A stretch of 64,000 nucleotides of DNA. Source: Pterobdella sp. o SKG-2022 (Eukaryota; Annelida; Clitellata; Hirudinida; Piscicolidae). The DNA is taken from positions 14,687,971 through 14,751,970 of the forward strand of contig OZ038321.1 in the NCBI GenBank assembly GCA_964035795.1. Direction: 5' to 3'. Shown one piece after another: positions 39,698 through 51,728 of this stretch; positions within the stretch are counted from its first letter, which is position 1; the number at the start of each line of letters is the position of its first letter. The position numbers and the translations under genes were made by a program. Below the pieces are notes generated by a model, which worked only from the letters and a program-made list of their open reading frames with translations, made no database searches and was not told where the DNA came from.

Positions 39698-42600
39698 ATT
39701 CAAATTGATAATACTCTCTTTCATTCCACCACAACCATGCACATATCCCTGTGGGGTCTTTTTTAGGTTTTGTCTCTCTTCCTTCCAGTCTGAACCTATA
39801 AATGCCTCAAAGTGTGAATTGGGGGAAAGCATCACAGCTTTTATGCCTACATCTACCATCAACAACATACCCCGTCTGAAACAAAACGTTGGTGATGTAG
39901 GAGGTTCGATTTCAAATGAAGTTGATGATCAATTGCTTAACAATGTGTCTCTACGCTTCTCATCAGTCGAGAGTGATTCTTTCACCAGTCATCCATCTGA
40001 CAATCCATTCCTTTTCGTCTTTCATTTCAAATTCCGTTGGACGGTATGCTTCCATTGTTACTTTTTTGCAGTTTTATCTATGTTGGAATTATTGTTTTTT
40101 TTTTGTATCTATTGATGGTTTTCTATTGATCGTCATGTAGAACCTATATATTTTATACAATATTGATATTGGCGTCTAAGCAGCGTTGTTCGATGGGTGT
40201 TTTAACAGTATTATATAATTAGTGAACTATGTTTGAATGCTATTAATTTTGTTATCTGAATTGTTTGTTCTTGTGTTCAGTTTTATTGATGACATAATCA
40301 AAATGATATTTCATATAATATATATTTTATCGTTTTGTGTGTTGAAATTTCAATTGATATTTAAAAAGTCTTTCTTTCTTATTTCAATCAGAATTAAATT
40401 TTAATTTAGTTTAAATTTTTTTTAATTTGAAAATTCTTCGTTAATTAATTTTCATTGTTTTTCACGTCATTTATAAGTCATGGTAGTAAAAACAAGCAAA
40501 CGAAAAAAAAAACAAAAAAAAAACAAACAGACTAACAAACAAACAGACAAACAAACAAACAAATAATTAAACAAACAAACACACACACACACACACAGGG
40601 TGATTTTGCCGTGGTGGTCGAGGCTTGGCAACAATCAGAACGAGGTGCTTAGTTTATTATCCGTTCATTTAGATGATTTGCAATTAAAAATAGAAAGATG
40701 AATTTATTGGAAGCAAAGCTATAATTTTTAATAAGTTATAGTTCTCCTGTTTTCCATCTTTTTGTTTATAATTTTATTTAAAATAAATTTTTTACTTATT
40801 CATTTATGATTCTGATTTTTTTATTTTTAAAGTATTTATTAATAAATTTTTTATTTTTTTGTCAATAATAATACTTTATTCACGAATTTCCACCAATGTT
40901 CATTCCGCCCTGCATGATTCCCATTCTACCAGCCACACAACTTTCAAGTTTTCCGTCTGATAGTAAGCAGTCCCATGCCCTCTTCACTCAACTAGACCCC
41001 ATATCCACTTTGAAACGTTCTTCTATCTTCGAACTTTAAGAAATGTTCTTTTCACAAATTTCATTTATCCTTCCTTTCAAAACAGCACTAGTTTTCTTGC
41101 TAAAAAAAGCATTTTGGACTCTACCATTCCTTTTAATTACCGTCCTATTTTAAACAATATTTCAAAAAAGTATTGATAGATTTGTTCTTTTTTTATCTTT
41201 CACCATCCAATTGTAATCTTTGCTTATCAGCATATCACCAGCATCACTCAACCGAACCTACCCTTTAACATCAAGTCTTCACAACACCTCTGCCATCGGA
41301 CATGCCACTGTTTTGAACTCATTGGATTTTTCAAAACTTCTGATCTTGCTTTTTTTGGTTTTGCTTCTTTTTATTTTTGTTGAAAAAGACAAATTTTTTT
41401 CTTTCCTACATCACTGAACTCAAGTGTGTTGCAGGTCTCGGTTTTGGGCTTAATCTATTTTTCTTTATATACCACCTTCTTTCAATATTATTCAACAGCA
41501 AGACTTGATTCTCAACCAGTGTCTTGATGACTCTTTCACTGAAGTTTTTCAATTAGATCCCAATCTCACTTTTATAAAATATCTTGTTGTCTTTTAACTT
41601 AATTTTTTGTTTTCTCATAAAAAACTGAAATCAAACCATGGCAAGAGCGAGATGATGTTTGTAGGCAGCCCTTCATCAAAATACAGTCTTTCTTTTGTGG
41701 TAACTGTTGACCACACTACTCTCACAAAATCCTATAAATTAGAATGTTAGGTGTCATTCTAGACTCAAATCTCAATTTCATCTCCCAAAAAATGAACTTC
41801 ACAAAATTTCATGTACAAGTATGAAAATTTCTCCGTTCTGCAAATGCTAATTCTCTCACAATCTCTGTATCTTTTTTCTGTGAACTACTGTATCTTTCTT
41901 CTGTGGGCTACCAAACTATCTTTTGATCAAACTTTCATTTCTCTATAACCACGTGACTTAAATAGTCATTAAAGCTGGTTAAGGCAGCCTTTGCCGTGAC
42001 CATGCATCGTCTGCAATGACTGCTAGTTTCCCTAAGATTCCAGTTTGAAGTTCTCTACCTTATGGCTTGCATCCTCAAACTCAATCTATTTGCCTGACTC
42101 CATAATTTTGTAGTTTAGACATACCTATTAATTATTAAAATTTTCAGCTGCACCAACCAGTTTCCCAAATTTTTTCATGCCACTTTATCTCACCAAGCCT
42201 CACGTCTGTGAAACTGCTAGCCTAACAAACTCTTGTCTCTGTAAACTTCTAAAAACTCATTTAAAAGCTTTTATAAGCGATATTTTTGTAATTTGCGTCC
42301 TTTATATACCTTGCTGAATAAAAATAATTCAAATAAAAGTCATTGTTTTAAATATTGTAATAACTTATTTCTTCATTATTTTTTTTCCTTATTTCATTTT
42401 TAGATTTACTTTTGATAATTTTGTCAAAAACCATCATGTTTTATCATAAACAATACAATCTATTCAATAAAATTTAACCCATTTTAAATGAAAGTTTACA
42501 ATATAAATGTTTATTTTGGAGTTTAAAAATGAGCTTGTGCCAAAAAACGTTCTCGGCCTTGAAAAATATAACACCACCCATCATTGCAATTTTCATTAGT

Positions 42601-45600
42601 GAAGGCGAATTGAAATTTATCTCTTCATTATTGATTGCTCAAAGCTTTTTATCAATTAAACTCTTTATTATAAATGACATTTGTTACGATGTAGACTATT
42701 GCTGATAGCATTTTGAGCTCAACTTCATATAAATCAATGCTGGTTGTTATTAATGCTCTTATTCAGATTTATAAAACTCTCATTTCTACTGATATTTATC
42801 TTTGCTTATAATTATTATTGATATTGTTTCACAGTTTATTAGTATTGTTATTATTGATATTATTATTATTATTTTGAATGTTTTTTATTTTATTATCATC
42901 TATTGTTTCTACATGCATACCTTAATTAATCGTGTCTCTTATTTCATTTTTTCTATCATGAGAAATGCCAATTTGCCACAAAATATATCTGAATAAAACA
43001 CTTCTATACCAAACAGCTAGCAATAATAAGAATAAATGGAAATGATTTAAAAATTCATAAAATCAAAAATAATTCAAAAAATAACAATAAAAGGATAATA
43101 AAAAAAGCAAAAGTATCAATAGCAAACATTTCATTGTTTGATTCAAAATTCGATTGTTAATCACAAGTCTTTTCCCACAATTATGCTATCTCCAACAATA
43201 TTATTTTTTATTTATTCTTTTTTTTCTTAATCTTTTTATTATTCCTATTATTATTATTATTATTTTTATTATTATTTTTTGTTAAACAGTGTTTTTGTTA
43301 ATTTCTATAGTTCCAGGTTAATAGTTTAGAATTTATTCTCATTTCAATCACTGGTGCTCATGTTTGCATCACATTCATCAACAGTTTCATAATGTTATTA
43401 TGAAGTTTAAAACATAGTAGACAACATGAATAAAGTGACAAACTTCAAAATCCCTACCCTCCACCCTTGTCAAGGCAATTAGTATGTTTTTAATAATATA
43501 TTTAAAACTGAAAAATAAAAAACATAATAAAAATGTGTTTAAAGATTTATCATAAAACAATTTAAATACATTTACAAATAAGGCTAAAAACCATTGAAGT
43601 TTAAATGTATAAAAAGCTTATTGTTTACATTTAAACGTTCAAAAACATTGTTGTTTTGCAAAAGGGAACGATAATAACAAGTGTCAAATCATTGTGTTAC
43701 ATGTTCGTGTGTCGCGTGCGTTATGCATCCAAATTAAGAAATCAAATATTCACTCCGAAATTTTAATTAACTAATGGGTTGTTCGTACCACATATTTTAT
43801 TTATTACTTTTTACTATCGTTATTTTTTTTAGCAGTGGTATTAGTGAAAGTATTTTTTTATTTCTAATAAAAATTATATATTTCTGTAATAGTTATAATT
43901 AATATATATATAAATTCATGAGCTGAATGCTTATTGCATCAAGTCAAAACTTTCCCTCAATCTTGTTACTTACAAGCATCACATGCGGTTATCAATGATA
44001 AATATTCATTTATGCTGTTTGAGACAATCGCTTTGTTAGTTTCATTGCTTTAACTCCCATTTTATTCAACTCTTGAGAACTACATCAATATTGATCCTTT
44101 TGTACATCCAATCAAATCATTTGCGTGTTGGCTAACTTTAACTTTTGTGAACTTTTGAAAAATATATTTTTTTTTATATAACACTTAATTATTTTTTCAA
44201 TTACTTCTATTACTTTGTTACATTACAACGTTAGCAAATAAATTGAATTTTAAGCTCAACATTAAGATCTGCTCACATCATCAGGCAGTCATCATCTGCT
44301 GAAAGAAAGTATAAAGGACAAATTTGTGCTTTTATCGTTAGACTAATTTATAGAGAAATGAAGTTTTTTGTAATTATTTCAATTGGTTTTATTAATTACC
44401 TTATAATAGTTATCATTTTGGACAATTAGTGATTTTGAAGCGTGTTTTATAACAAAGTAGTGTTTATTAAACTTGATACTTAAACTCTACTTTACTTTCA
44501 CTATTACTAGAATGTTTTATATAATTTTCACAAAAAAGTATTACGGTTTTCTATTATTAATTATCATTGCTGTATCCAATTGGTGCAAATATAAGAAAAC
44601 CTTGCCACTTTGCAACTGATACTTGTTATATTTTAATTTAAATTGAATTATGTTATTACAGAAAAAAAAATGACATAAAGGTATATGAGTTGTTTGATTT
44701 AATATCATTTTATACATACATCAACCATCATCTTTCAATGAGCAGGTGACAAAACTTTTCTATCCTCCATCTCCTCTTCGTACCTCAAGCACTTTCCTTC
44801 AAAAAACTGGAAATTTTTGCCTGAAAGCCAGAATAACGACCTAGAAAACGAGAAATCAGGCTTAAAAGTCGCATTCAATGTTGCTTGTCTTGAAGATCGA
44901 TATGGGCCTAACTGTGCCTTATGTAAACCCCTCGACTCACAATTAGGACATTACACGTGCGGAGACAATGGCGAAGTTGTATGCCTTCCTGGATGGACTA
45001 ATACTTCTAACTACTGCACAACAGGTCAGTCTTCGTTGTTGTCTCATTGTTTTATCAGAGTTATCGTTTGGTCTTTATTGATTTGAACGTTCTATGCAGG
45101 TTAGTGCTAGGCTTGTATGATTCAATTAAACTTAGTACTATTCTGGTTGTATTAAAAATTGGAAAAGTAACAATTTTAAAAGATATCTTCAAAATAATAC
45201 TCATTGCTCATATTCAGTATCAAATAAAATTAATGCTGAATTTCGATAATGAAATAACAAATTTAATACTTAAAGTGTTCTATTTTTACTTATTCAAAAC
45301 TTTAAAATTTGTCTATCTTATAAACCTGTCAATATAAAACATAATTACTCTTCAGCGGTGTGTGAAGGTTGCAACGGAAGATGCATTCAGCCTGGAATCT
45401 GCAGGTTTCAAAGCTATTTCTCATTCTCAATCTGTTATTTTCACTACTATGTATTTCTTTACTTATTTATTTGTTATGAATTATCTTCTTGTTTGTACGG
45501 CAACCATCAGGGATTTAAAGCGTAGTTTTGGTAGACCTAACTGGAGGGGGTTATAGATAAGTCTTTATTTTTAAAAATTATTTTTTTCTTTGCTTATAAC

Positions 45601-48600
45601 TGTTTGTAATGAATATGCAATTGCCGTGCAATTTCAAATTTCATAGCTCATTAGATGAAAAATATATAAAAGGTTGATAATTTGTATAAACAATAGTAAA
45701 TGCATCCACAAGCTATTTTGGTTGTTACCAATTGATTTGAGACAATGTTTATAAAATTTATTTTTGCCAATCTTCATCAATTATAATCGTTTAGGTCAAA
45801 AAAATTTAACATATTTCGTTTTCATAAAAAACAATCCAATATGAATGCAACGTTGTCGTGGAAATCTAGTTAGTATTTCAAAATAAAAATTATATAAGTG
45901 TTTCAAAAAAATTTATTTTAAATTCTTATTTCAAATACATTATTTATGAAGATAATACTTGGATGACGAGATCACCCCAGTAACTTCATGCAATAAAAAT
46001 ATTCAAAAATTACTATTAAGAATTTTTTTGCACATACACATTATGTCATTTTATCATTATGATATATAAGCAACAATTAGCTACATAAAGATGAATAATG
46101 GTATGAAGCATATAATTTGGCGCCTGTGTGGCTTGCATTAGAAGTCTTATGTCACTCGCCTTATTTTTTTGTCTATATGATTGTATTCAAGTCAGATTTT
46201 TTATATTAACCTAAAATCTTGTTTTGATAAAGCTTGACTTTTATATTGTAGTTTTGGGTTAATGATTTTAACATATTTGTCAATGGTTTGAACTTTTGCA
46301 CAAAATATTTTTTTTTCATAAGTTGAAAACAGTATGGGGAAATAAAAGAGTCTGCAAGACATAGTTGTAAAAAAACACGAAGTTCAATAAATATATATAT
46401 ATATAAATAAATATATATATATATATATATTCAACTTTCAAGCCTATCTAATAAGGTTTTTTTAAACAAAAACATCAAAACTCCAAATTGTAATAGATGT
46501 AACTTTGAGGTTTTAATTTTTGAAAAGTTATTTGCATAATAAATTTTATTAAATCTGTTTTTTAGAATAAAATAATACGTTAAATGTACATAAAAAGTAA
46601 TATATAAATAAAACTAGGCTGCATTATTTATAATCGAGACTTGAAATTTTCTTTGACACCAGGTGTCATGAGGGCTGGAAAGGAGAGAAGTGTGATGAGT
46701 GCATCCCAAAAGAAGGTTGCCTCAATGGGTAAGCTGATTTTTGTTGTTGATCACTTTGGGGAAAAATATATTGAATGCTCATGATTTTGTCCCGTTTTTA
46801 TAAATTGTTGCACTAATTTTTTTTATAGTTTAGTTTTTATTTTTCGTCAATTTTTTTTATAGTTTTTATAAATGTATTTTTTAATAGTTTTAAAATTGCT
46901 TTTTTAATTATTTCATTGAAGTTATGTTACATAGCTAAATACTCGACAGTTATTGCGAGAAAGCTTTGGAGTGTAAATGTGAGGGTTTCTGGAGCGGAAG
47001 TCTTTGTGATAAGAGTGAGAACTATTTTTATATAGTAAATTATTTTCAAAACTTGATTATCATTTAATAATAAATTAAGAGACATCACCTAATTTCTCAA
47101 ATCAAATTCACAAAAATTATTTTTAATGAATAAACTCATTTGAACATAAAATGCTTCACTAGCGCTAGATGAGATAGAATGTCAAAACAGAGAGATCTGC
47201 CAAAATGGAGGAACATGCCTCAAAAACGATTCAAAACTCATCTGCCGGTAGTCATGTTTATCATTAAATCTTAAAATTTTTTTTGTACAATTGCTTATTA
47301 AAAATTAGATTAAGTGTTTGTTCATATTTTCTCTATATGGGCATTTCAAAAAAGAATTTTTCAAACTAGTTATAATATCTCAAGGTGTCCAGTAGGATTC
47401 ACAGGGAAGCACTGTGAAACTTCACTGCAGTCACCTACCACACGTTCCCCTCCGTACACATCCACACAACCTTTCACTTCCACTTCTCCTATTAACGTTA
47501 CTCAAACTAATAATAATGCCACTGTTGGAAATGATTCAACACAAATGAAAACTTTTATACTGTTGATCTGTGTTGGGACTTTAACTCCTGTAGCTTGTTT
47601 GATAGTTTCTATCGTTTTGCTTGTTTGTGTTAAAAGGAAAAAGAAAAATACTAATTTCCAGATAAAAAATATGAATAATTTACAAATACCAAAAAATAAT
47701 AATTTAAAAGATAATTCTCAAATGAATATAAATAACAACTTCAGCAAATTGAAATCCTTAATTTATAATCAATCGGTTGAAGATGTCATACATAACAACA
47801 TTCATGATAACAAAGAAAAACTCCAAAATACACACATATCAATCAAAAGTGATAAGCAGTTGTGCTGGAAACCCCCTCGCAGTAATGATTGTCGTTCAGA
47901 CGAAGATAACCTCAAAAATGATTCACTTTTCAACATTCAAAACAAAGCTTCACGACAAAATTGTGTACATTCTGAGGATCATATCATTTCGCCTCAAATT
48001 CATATCAAAGATTCTCTCAATTCTGGTGGTGCTAAATTAGAATATTTGGGCTTGAATGAAATTGATAATTATAAAAACACGTTTAAAGAAGCTACACAAA
48101 ATTCTGTAAATTTGAACTATCTCAACTTTTACGATAAAAAGAATGATAAATTATATATTAAAAACAACGTTTTGAAGGCTACAGAAGCAGAAAAAGTTAA
48201 TTTAAAATTAAACAACAATAAGAATTTGTTAAATTCGAGAAATAATTTTTCAATAAACAACAAGAAATGTGAGTATGTTGATAACACTGATTCAAAGGCG
48301 CATAGAAAGGTTTCACCCAAGAGAACCACCATCAAACCCAGGTCTGTTCTGGTCAGTCTACAAGCTTCCCCATTAAAGTAAAATCTTTCATTTTTATGGA
48401 AAAATATATATAAAATATTTATTGTAATACATATAAATATCTTGATTTTTAAAATTTCTTTTCAGAACAAGTTTAGATTGTATGTTTTGCCGTTCACGAT
48501 AATTCTAACGAATATTAACAATCCTCATTCAAAACGTCTTTAAAAAATTGGTTGTAATTTTGAAAAATATCTAATTTTACGCAGACAGCGTAGAAGCCCA

Positions 48601-48678
48601 GTCAAAAGCCTGCCAATGAACTACACAACATCTCTCTCATTACCAACCCAGTCCCAAGTCCAATTTGATGAAGTGTGA
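39698..48678 (+). CDS. Delta-like Notch ligand (DSL family), 5' end missing
   Basis: Nine exons join in frame: 39698-40043, 40599-40644, 44746-45024, 45356-45404, 46663-46728, 46950-47014, 47163-47247, 47385-48377, 48585-48678 (about 673 residues). First two: MNNL domain (FKLIILSFIPPQPCTYPCG, FFRFCLSSFQ, NPFLFVFHFKFRW, then GDFAVVVEAWQQ). DSL with six Cys: CLEDRYGPNCALCKP, LGHYTCGDNGEVVCLPGW. EGF1 CEGCNGRCIQPGIC/RCHEGWKGEKC and EGF2 CIPKEGCLNGYC...CKCEGFW show the Delta-specific spacing; EGF3 is CQNGGTC...CPVGFTGKHC. A Ser/Thr/Pro stalk, a TM helix (FILLICVGTLTPVACLIVSI onward) and VKRKKK follow. The roughly 280-residue cytoplasmic tail is Asn/Lys-rich. The long exon also reads to TAA at 48381, but that TAA is inside a GTAAAA donor; splicing to 48585 gives a tail ending VQFDEV. 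The signal peptide is not found. Confidence 0.92.
40495..40598 (+). repeat. CAAA/CA microsatellite forming a 3' splice site
   Basis: (CAAA)n, GACAAA variants and then (CA)8-9 run directly into the CAG acceptor of the small MNNL exon at 40599. A normal polypyrimidine tract is absent. Confidence 0.85.
40930..42330 (+). mobile_element. Degenerate CR1-like LINE reverse transcriptase
   Basis: Shifted frames keep CR1 landmarks in order: FNYRPIL and ISK near 41135-41165, SAYHQHHSTEPTL near 41225, a THWIFQNF relic of the LDLSAAFD block, LGVILDSNLNFIS near 41750, a Leu/His-rich end and an LKTHLKAF relic near 42255. Many stops. It lies in the Delta intron between 40644 and 44746, same orientation. Confidence 0.7.
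42331..44745. other. Rest of the large Delta intron
   Basis: AT-rich with ATT/TTA triplet runs near 42830-42900 and 43240-43280. An 11-bp inverted repeat of GTTTAAATGTA lies near 43600-43635. No coding signal. Confidence 0.5.
46388..46430. repeat. (AT)n dinucleotide repeat
   Basis: Alternating AT with two AAAT interruptions, inside a Delta intron. Confidence 0.85.
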
Positions 48679-48756
48679 AACCGTCATGTCTCCAAGCTTA
48701 TATCAAACAATATTTATACTTGTGATGTTTGTCGTGCTAGTATTAACTTCGGCTGC

Positions 48757-48762
48757 TTTATT
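48757..48762 (-). promoter_or_regulatory. Candidate poly(A) signal of the ING gene
   Basis: AATAAA on the minus strand about 380 nt beyond the ING stop at 49144, only 79 nt from the Delta stop. Confidence 0.3.
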
Positions 48763-49012
48763 CCTTACGTATTTCATAATAGAATATTTGAAATTTCATT
48801 AGAATTATTATTATAAGACTTCAACATCTAGACGTGAGAAATTGTCATATATTTTCGAACTATTTAAAATTGTCGGTTTTTAGATTGAAGTTTAATCGAT
48901 ATTAATAAATGAAATAGATTTAGTCAAATGAAATGTTTAAGGCTGAGTTGAAAGTTTTGAATTGTATTTAGTTTGATAAACAACTAAGACGATTTTTACA
49001 GTTCGAATTCAC

Positions 49013-49018
49013 AATAAA
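49013..49018 (+). promoter_or_regulatory. Candidate poly(A) signal of Delta
   Basis: AATAAA about 335 nt past the TGA at 48676-48678. It lies past the minus-strand candidate signal for ING, so the two 3' UTRs would overlap. Confidence 0.4.
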
Positions 49019-49143
49019 TAAAAAACATATTTAAGTTTTAAATAAAATTGAAAAAATAGTGCATTTCTATACAATGGTTTTAGTTAAAATAACTAGTGAG
49101 AAAAGATAAATACAAATAGCATCAGTAACAAACATTGACAACA

Positions 49144-51371
49144 TCAATCGTTTCCTTTTCGTGCCTTCTTCTGTATCTCAGCTAGCTCGGGACTCAGAAC
49201 ACTTTGGCGGTCCCCGCGGCAACTAGGGCAGTACCATTTACCTATTCATTTGCATAAGTTTAACTTAATGTTATACTCATAACAATGGATGAATAAAAGA
49301 CGAATTTTATTATTTTTGTCCAGTAAATCGTAGAATCAATCTTAAAGTATTTGCTTAAAGATTATGCATAATATTAATACAATGTTCAAACATTCACTGC
49401 CTAGCATAAAATTCCACGTAATTGGCTCGCATGACAACAAAATAGCCAATCACATTGATCTAAAAAATTTTAAATTTAAACCCATACTTTGAATTATAAA
49501 ATCAATTTCTATAGAATGATGCAATGCTTTTAAACCAGGTTTTATTTTTATTATAGTGAAGGCGTCAAAAGTCATCTTGAACACCAGCACAATACTTAAA
49601 TATTATATAACCAAGAAGCCATTTATAAATGTTATAACAAACACACCTTTTGGCTTGTGCACCAGTGACACACATCTAAAATGGAACCATTCCACCTCGC
49701 ATGCCTCATTGTCACACCCAATCATCTCTCCATATGATACCTTTGATGTTTTGATACATGCATCAATATAAATATCTAAGCCTGCAAAAATAATAAATAA
49801 AATTTGCAATACAAAAAAATGTACTTTTCATCTATACTTTAAAATCCATGGTTTTAATTTGAACACACCTGTTGGCAGAGGCAGTAGACGGGTTCATGAG
49901 GATCTACATTCTCCAACACTTTTGTGAGACCTCTGAAGCAATAAGTTGAAGTATGGAATAATGTTTAAATTATCATACTAATACTGATCATTAGACACAA
50001 CTTGATTATATGGATAAAATAAGGGTATAATGAAAGTGGTATTATACATTCATCTAAAAATGAGAGAATATATGAATTATATAAAAAATAAAATATAAAA
50101 ATATTCCATATTAAAGTTAAAACAGGCAAAATGAAAAGTTTGACTAGGTATTAAATAAATTACTTAATCATCATATCTCTAGTTTATAAGCTTCATATCT
50201 ATTTAATCATTGAAACCCTCACATTTCATTGATCTTGTTGCATCTTCTAGTCTTCTTCTTTCTCGGTCTTTCATCATCATCCTAATGTATATATAACACA
50301 TAAATTCACTGATGTAAATGATCAACTTGTAGAAATAGAATCTATCAAAAATATATATAAACTAAAAAGAATGATATTAGATTAAAAAACCCCATTAGCT
50401 TATGTGTAATTGAATTTATTGAAAACCTCACATTATCAAGCTTGGTACTAAATAATGAATTATGAACAATATTGATTGCTATTGATGAAGATGTTACCTT
50501 GGAATCGTCCACATGCATAGATGCCCTGAGTCTTCTCTGCCTTTTAATCTTATCAAACTTGTTGTTATTATTATTGCTGCTATTATTGTTGCTTGCTGAA
50601 TTGTTATTGTTGCTTGATCTTGTGGGAATGGTAGGTAAAGAATCATTGTTGTAATTGTATTTTTCTTGATTTTCAATGTTGTTTGTGGCATTGTTTAGGT
50701 TGTTGTTAAGGGTGTTGTTATTGCTGATGATCATTTCATTTGTATTGAATGTGAGGTTTGGTTGAAGAGATAGACTATTTTCAATGAAATCATTTCTGAA
50801 TGTCAAACCAGCTGTAATTTTTCAATTTATTCAAAAGATAGTGTAATGATACATTAAGAGATATAGATAAAAATAAATAAACATTGATGCTTTAAATCAT
50901 ATTAATAGGAGTTGAATGAACGTTATAACATTAGTTTCTCAAATATCGATCAACAAAAAACTATAAGATTACCGTTCTTATTGCTTCCCTCGCACAACTC
51001 GTGAGCTTTTTGTAATAATTCCAACTTTTGGTCTCCGATCTGAAACAATTTGAATATAGTTTAGAAACAATTTAGAGAAAAAGATAGATGGAATACTTCT
51101 TTTTGGTCGATGAGTAATTTTTTTAAATTGCTTAATGCTTGTTTATCGTCGAAACTTTTGAACAATTCTCTTAAACGTTCCATTAATTCTGCAAATAAGG
51201 AATAATAAATTGAATTTTAATTTTAAAAATACTTTTTATTTTACCTTTCATTTGATAGTTTAATTCTCTATAAGAAGATATTAATAGTTGTATTTCACAT
51301 GGTAAAGTTTCTATATTTTCTAAATACCCTTCCAAAAATGGATGCAATTCGTTTGAGACTTGATTCAACAT
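49144..51371 (-). CDS. ING-family (inhibitor of growth) PHD-finger protein, complete
   Basis: Eight exons in transcript order: 51371-51245, 51188-51097, 51039-50973, 50811-50498, 50281-50223, 49932-49869, 49740-49647, 49241-49144; total 304 residues. The N-terminal ING helix domain has [29 protein letters not shown] and [11 protein letters not shown] low-complexity centre has Asn runs (up to five in a row), then KRQRRLRAS and a basic nuclear localisation stretch RPRKKKTRR. The PHD finger is complete: [30 protein letters not shown], then [11 protein letters not shown], with the full C4HC3 set. The Tyr, Met and Trp positions that bind H3K4me3 in ING proteins ([17 protein letters not shown]) are kept, so recognition of that mark is expected. 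Length and motifs resemble ING3 or ING1/2 more than the short ING4/5, but the paralogue is not settled. Confidence 0.93.
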
Positions 51372-51728
51372 TTTAAATGAAGTATAGACAAAGTTTCAGA
51401 AAATAAAAGTAAACAATTGTAGAGCTAAACAAAGTAACAAAAACTTTTACAATTTGAATCTTGGAACTTGTACATAAAAAAACTTTTATTTTTCAATTTT
51501 TTTTGAAAATTTTAAAAATATTATTCACCGATATTCTAGTTCTTTTTATATAAAAAATATGCGGAATTTTTTTCAAAATCAATACTTTTCAAATCCAGTT
51601 TACTGTTTGAGTATTTAGAATCAGGTTTTACATTTTTACACTGTTTTCACTGTGATGGTATAAAATTTAGGTACCAACGTAGTATTCTACGAAGACAAGA
51701 AAAGTTTTATTGTAAAATATTTTAAAGC
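51372..51728. promoter_or_regulatory. Shared 357-bp divergent promoter region
   Basis: The ATGs of the ING gene (-) and of the 51729 gene (+) face away from each other across 357 bp that must hold both 5' UTRs and promoters unless distal exons exist. No clear TATA pair or palindromic site was picked out. Confidence 0.45.

Noticed and set aside
42802..42996. Hydrophobic plus-strand frame resembling a membrane segment
   Set aside because: Encoded by ATT/TTA triplet repeats inside a Delta intron.
48381..48381. TAA as the only Delta stop codon
   Set aside because: It lies inside a good donor, and splicing to 48585 keeps phase and gives a plausible end, so the longer model is preferred; both ends are mentioned.
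50472..50654. Plus-strand Leu-rich frame
   Set aside because: Antisense of the poly-Asn part of the ING exon (AAT/AAC read backwards gives Leu/Ile codons).
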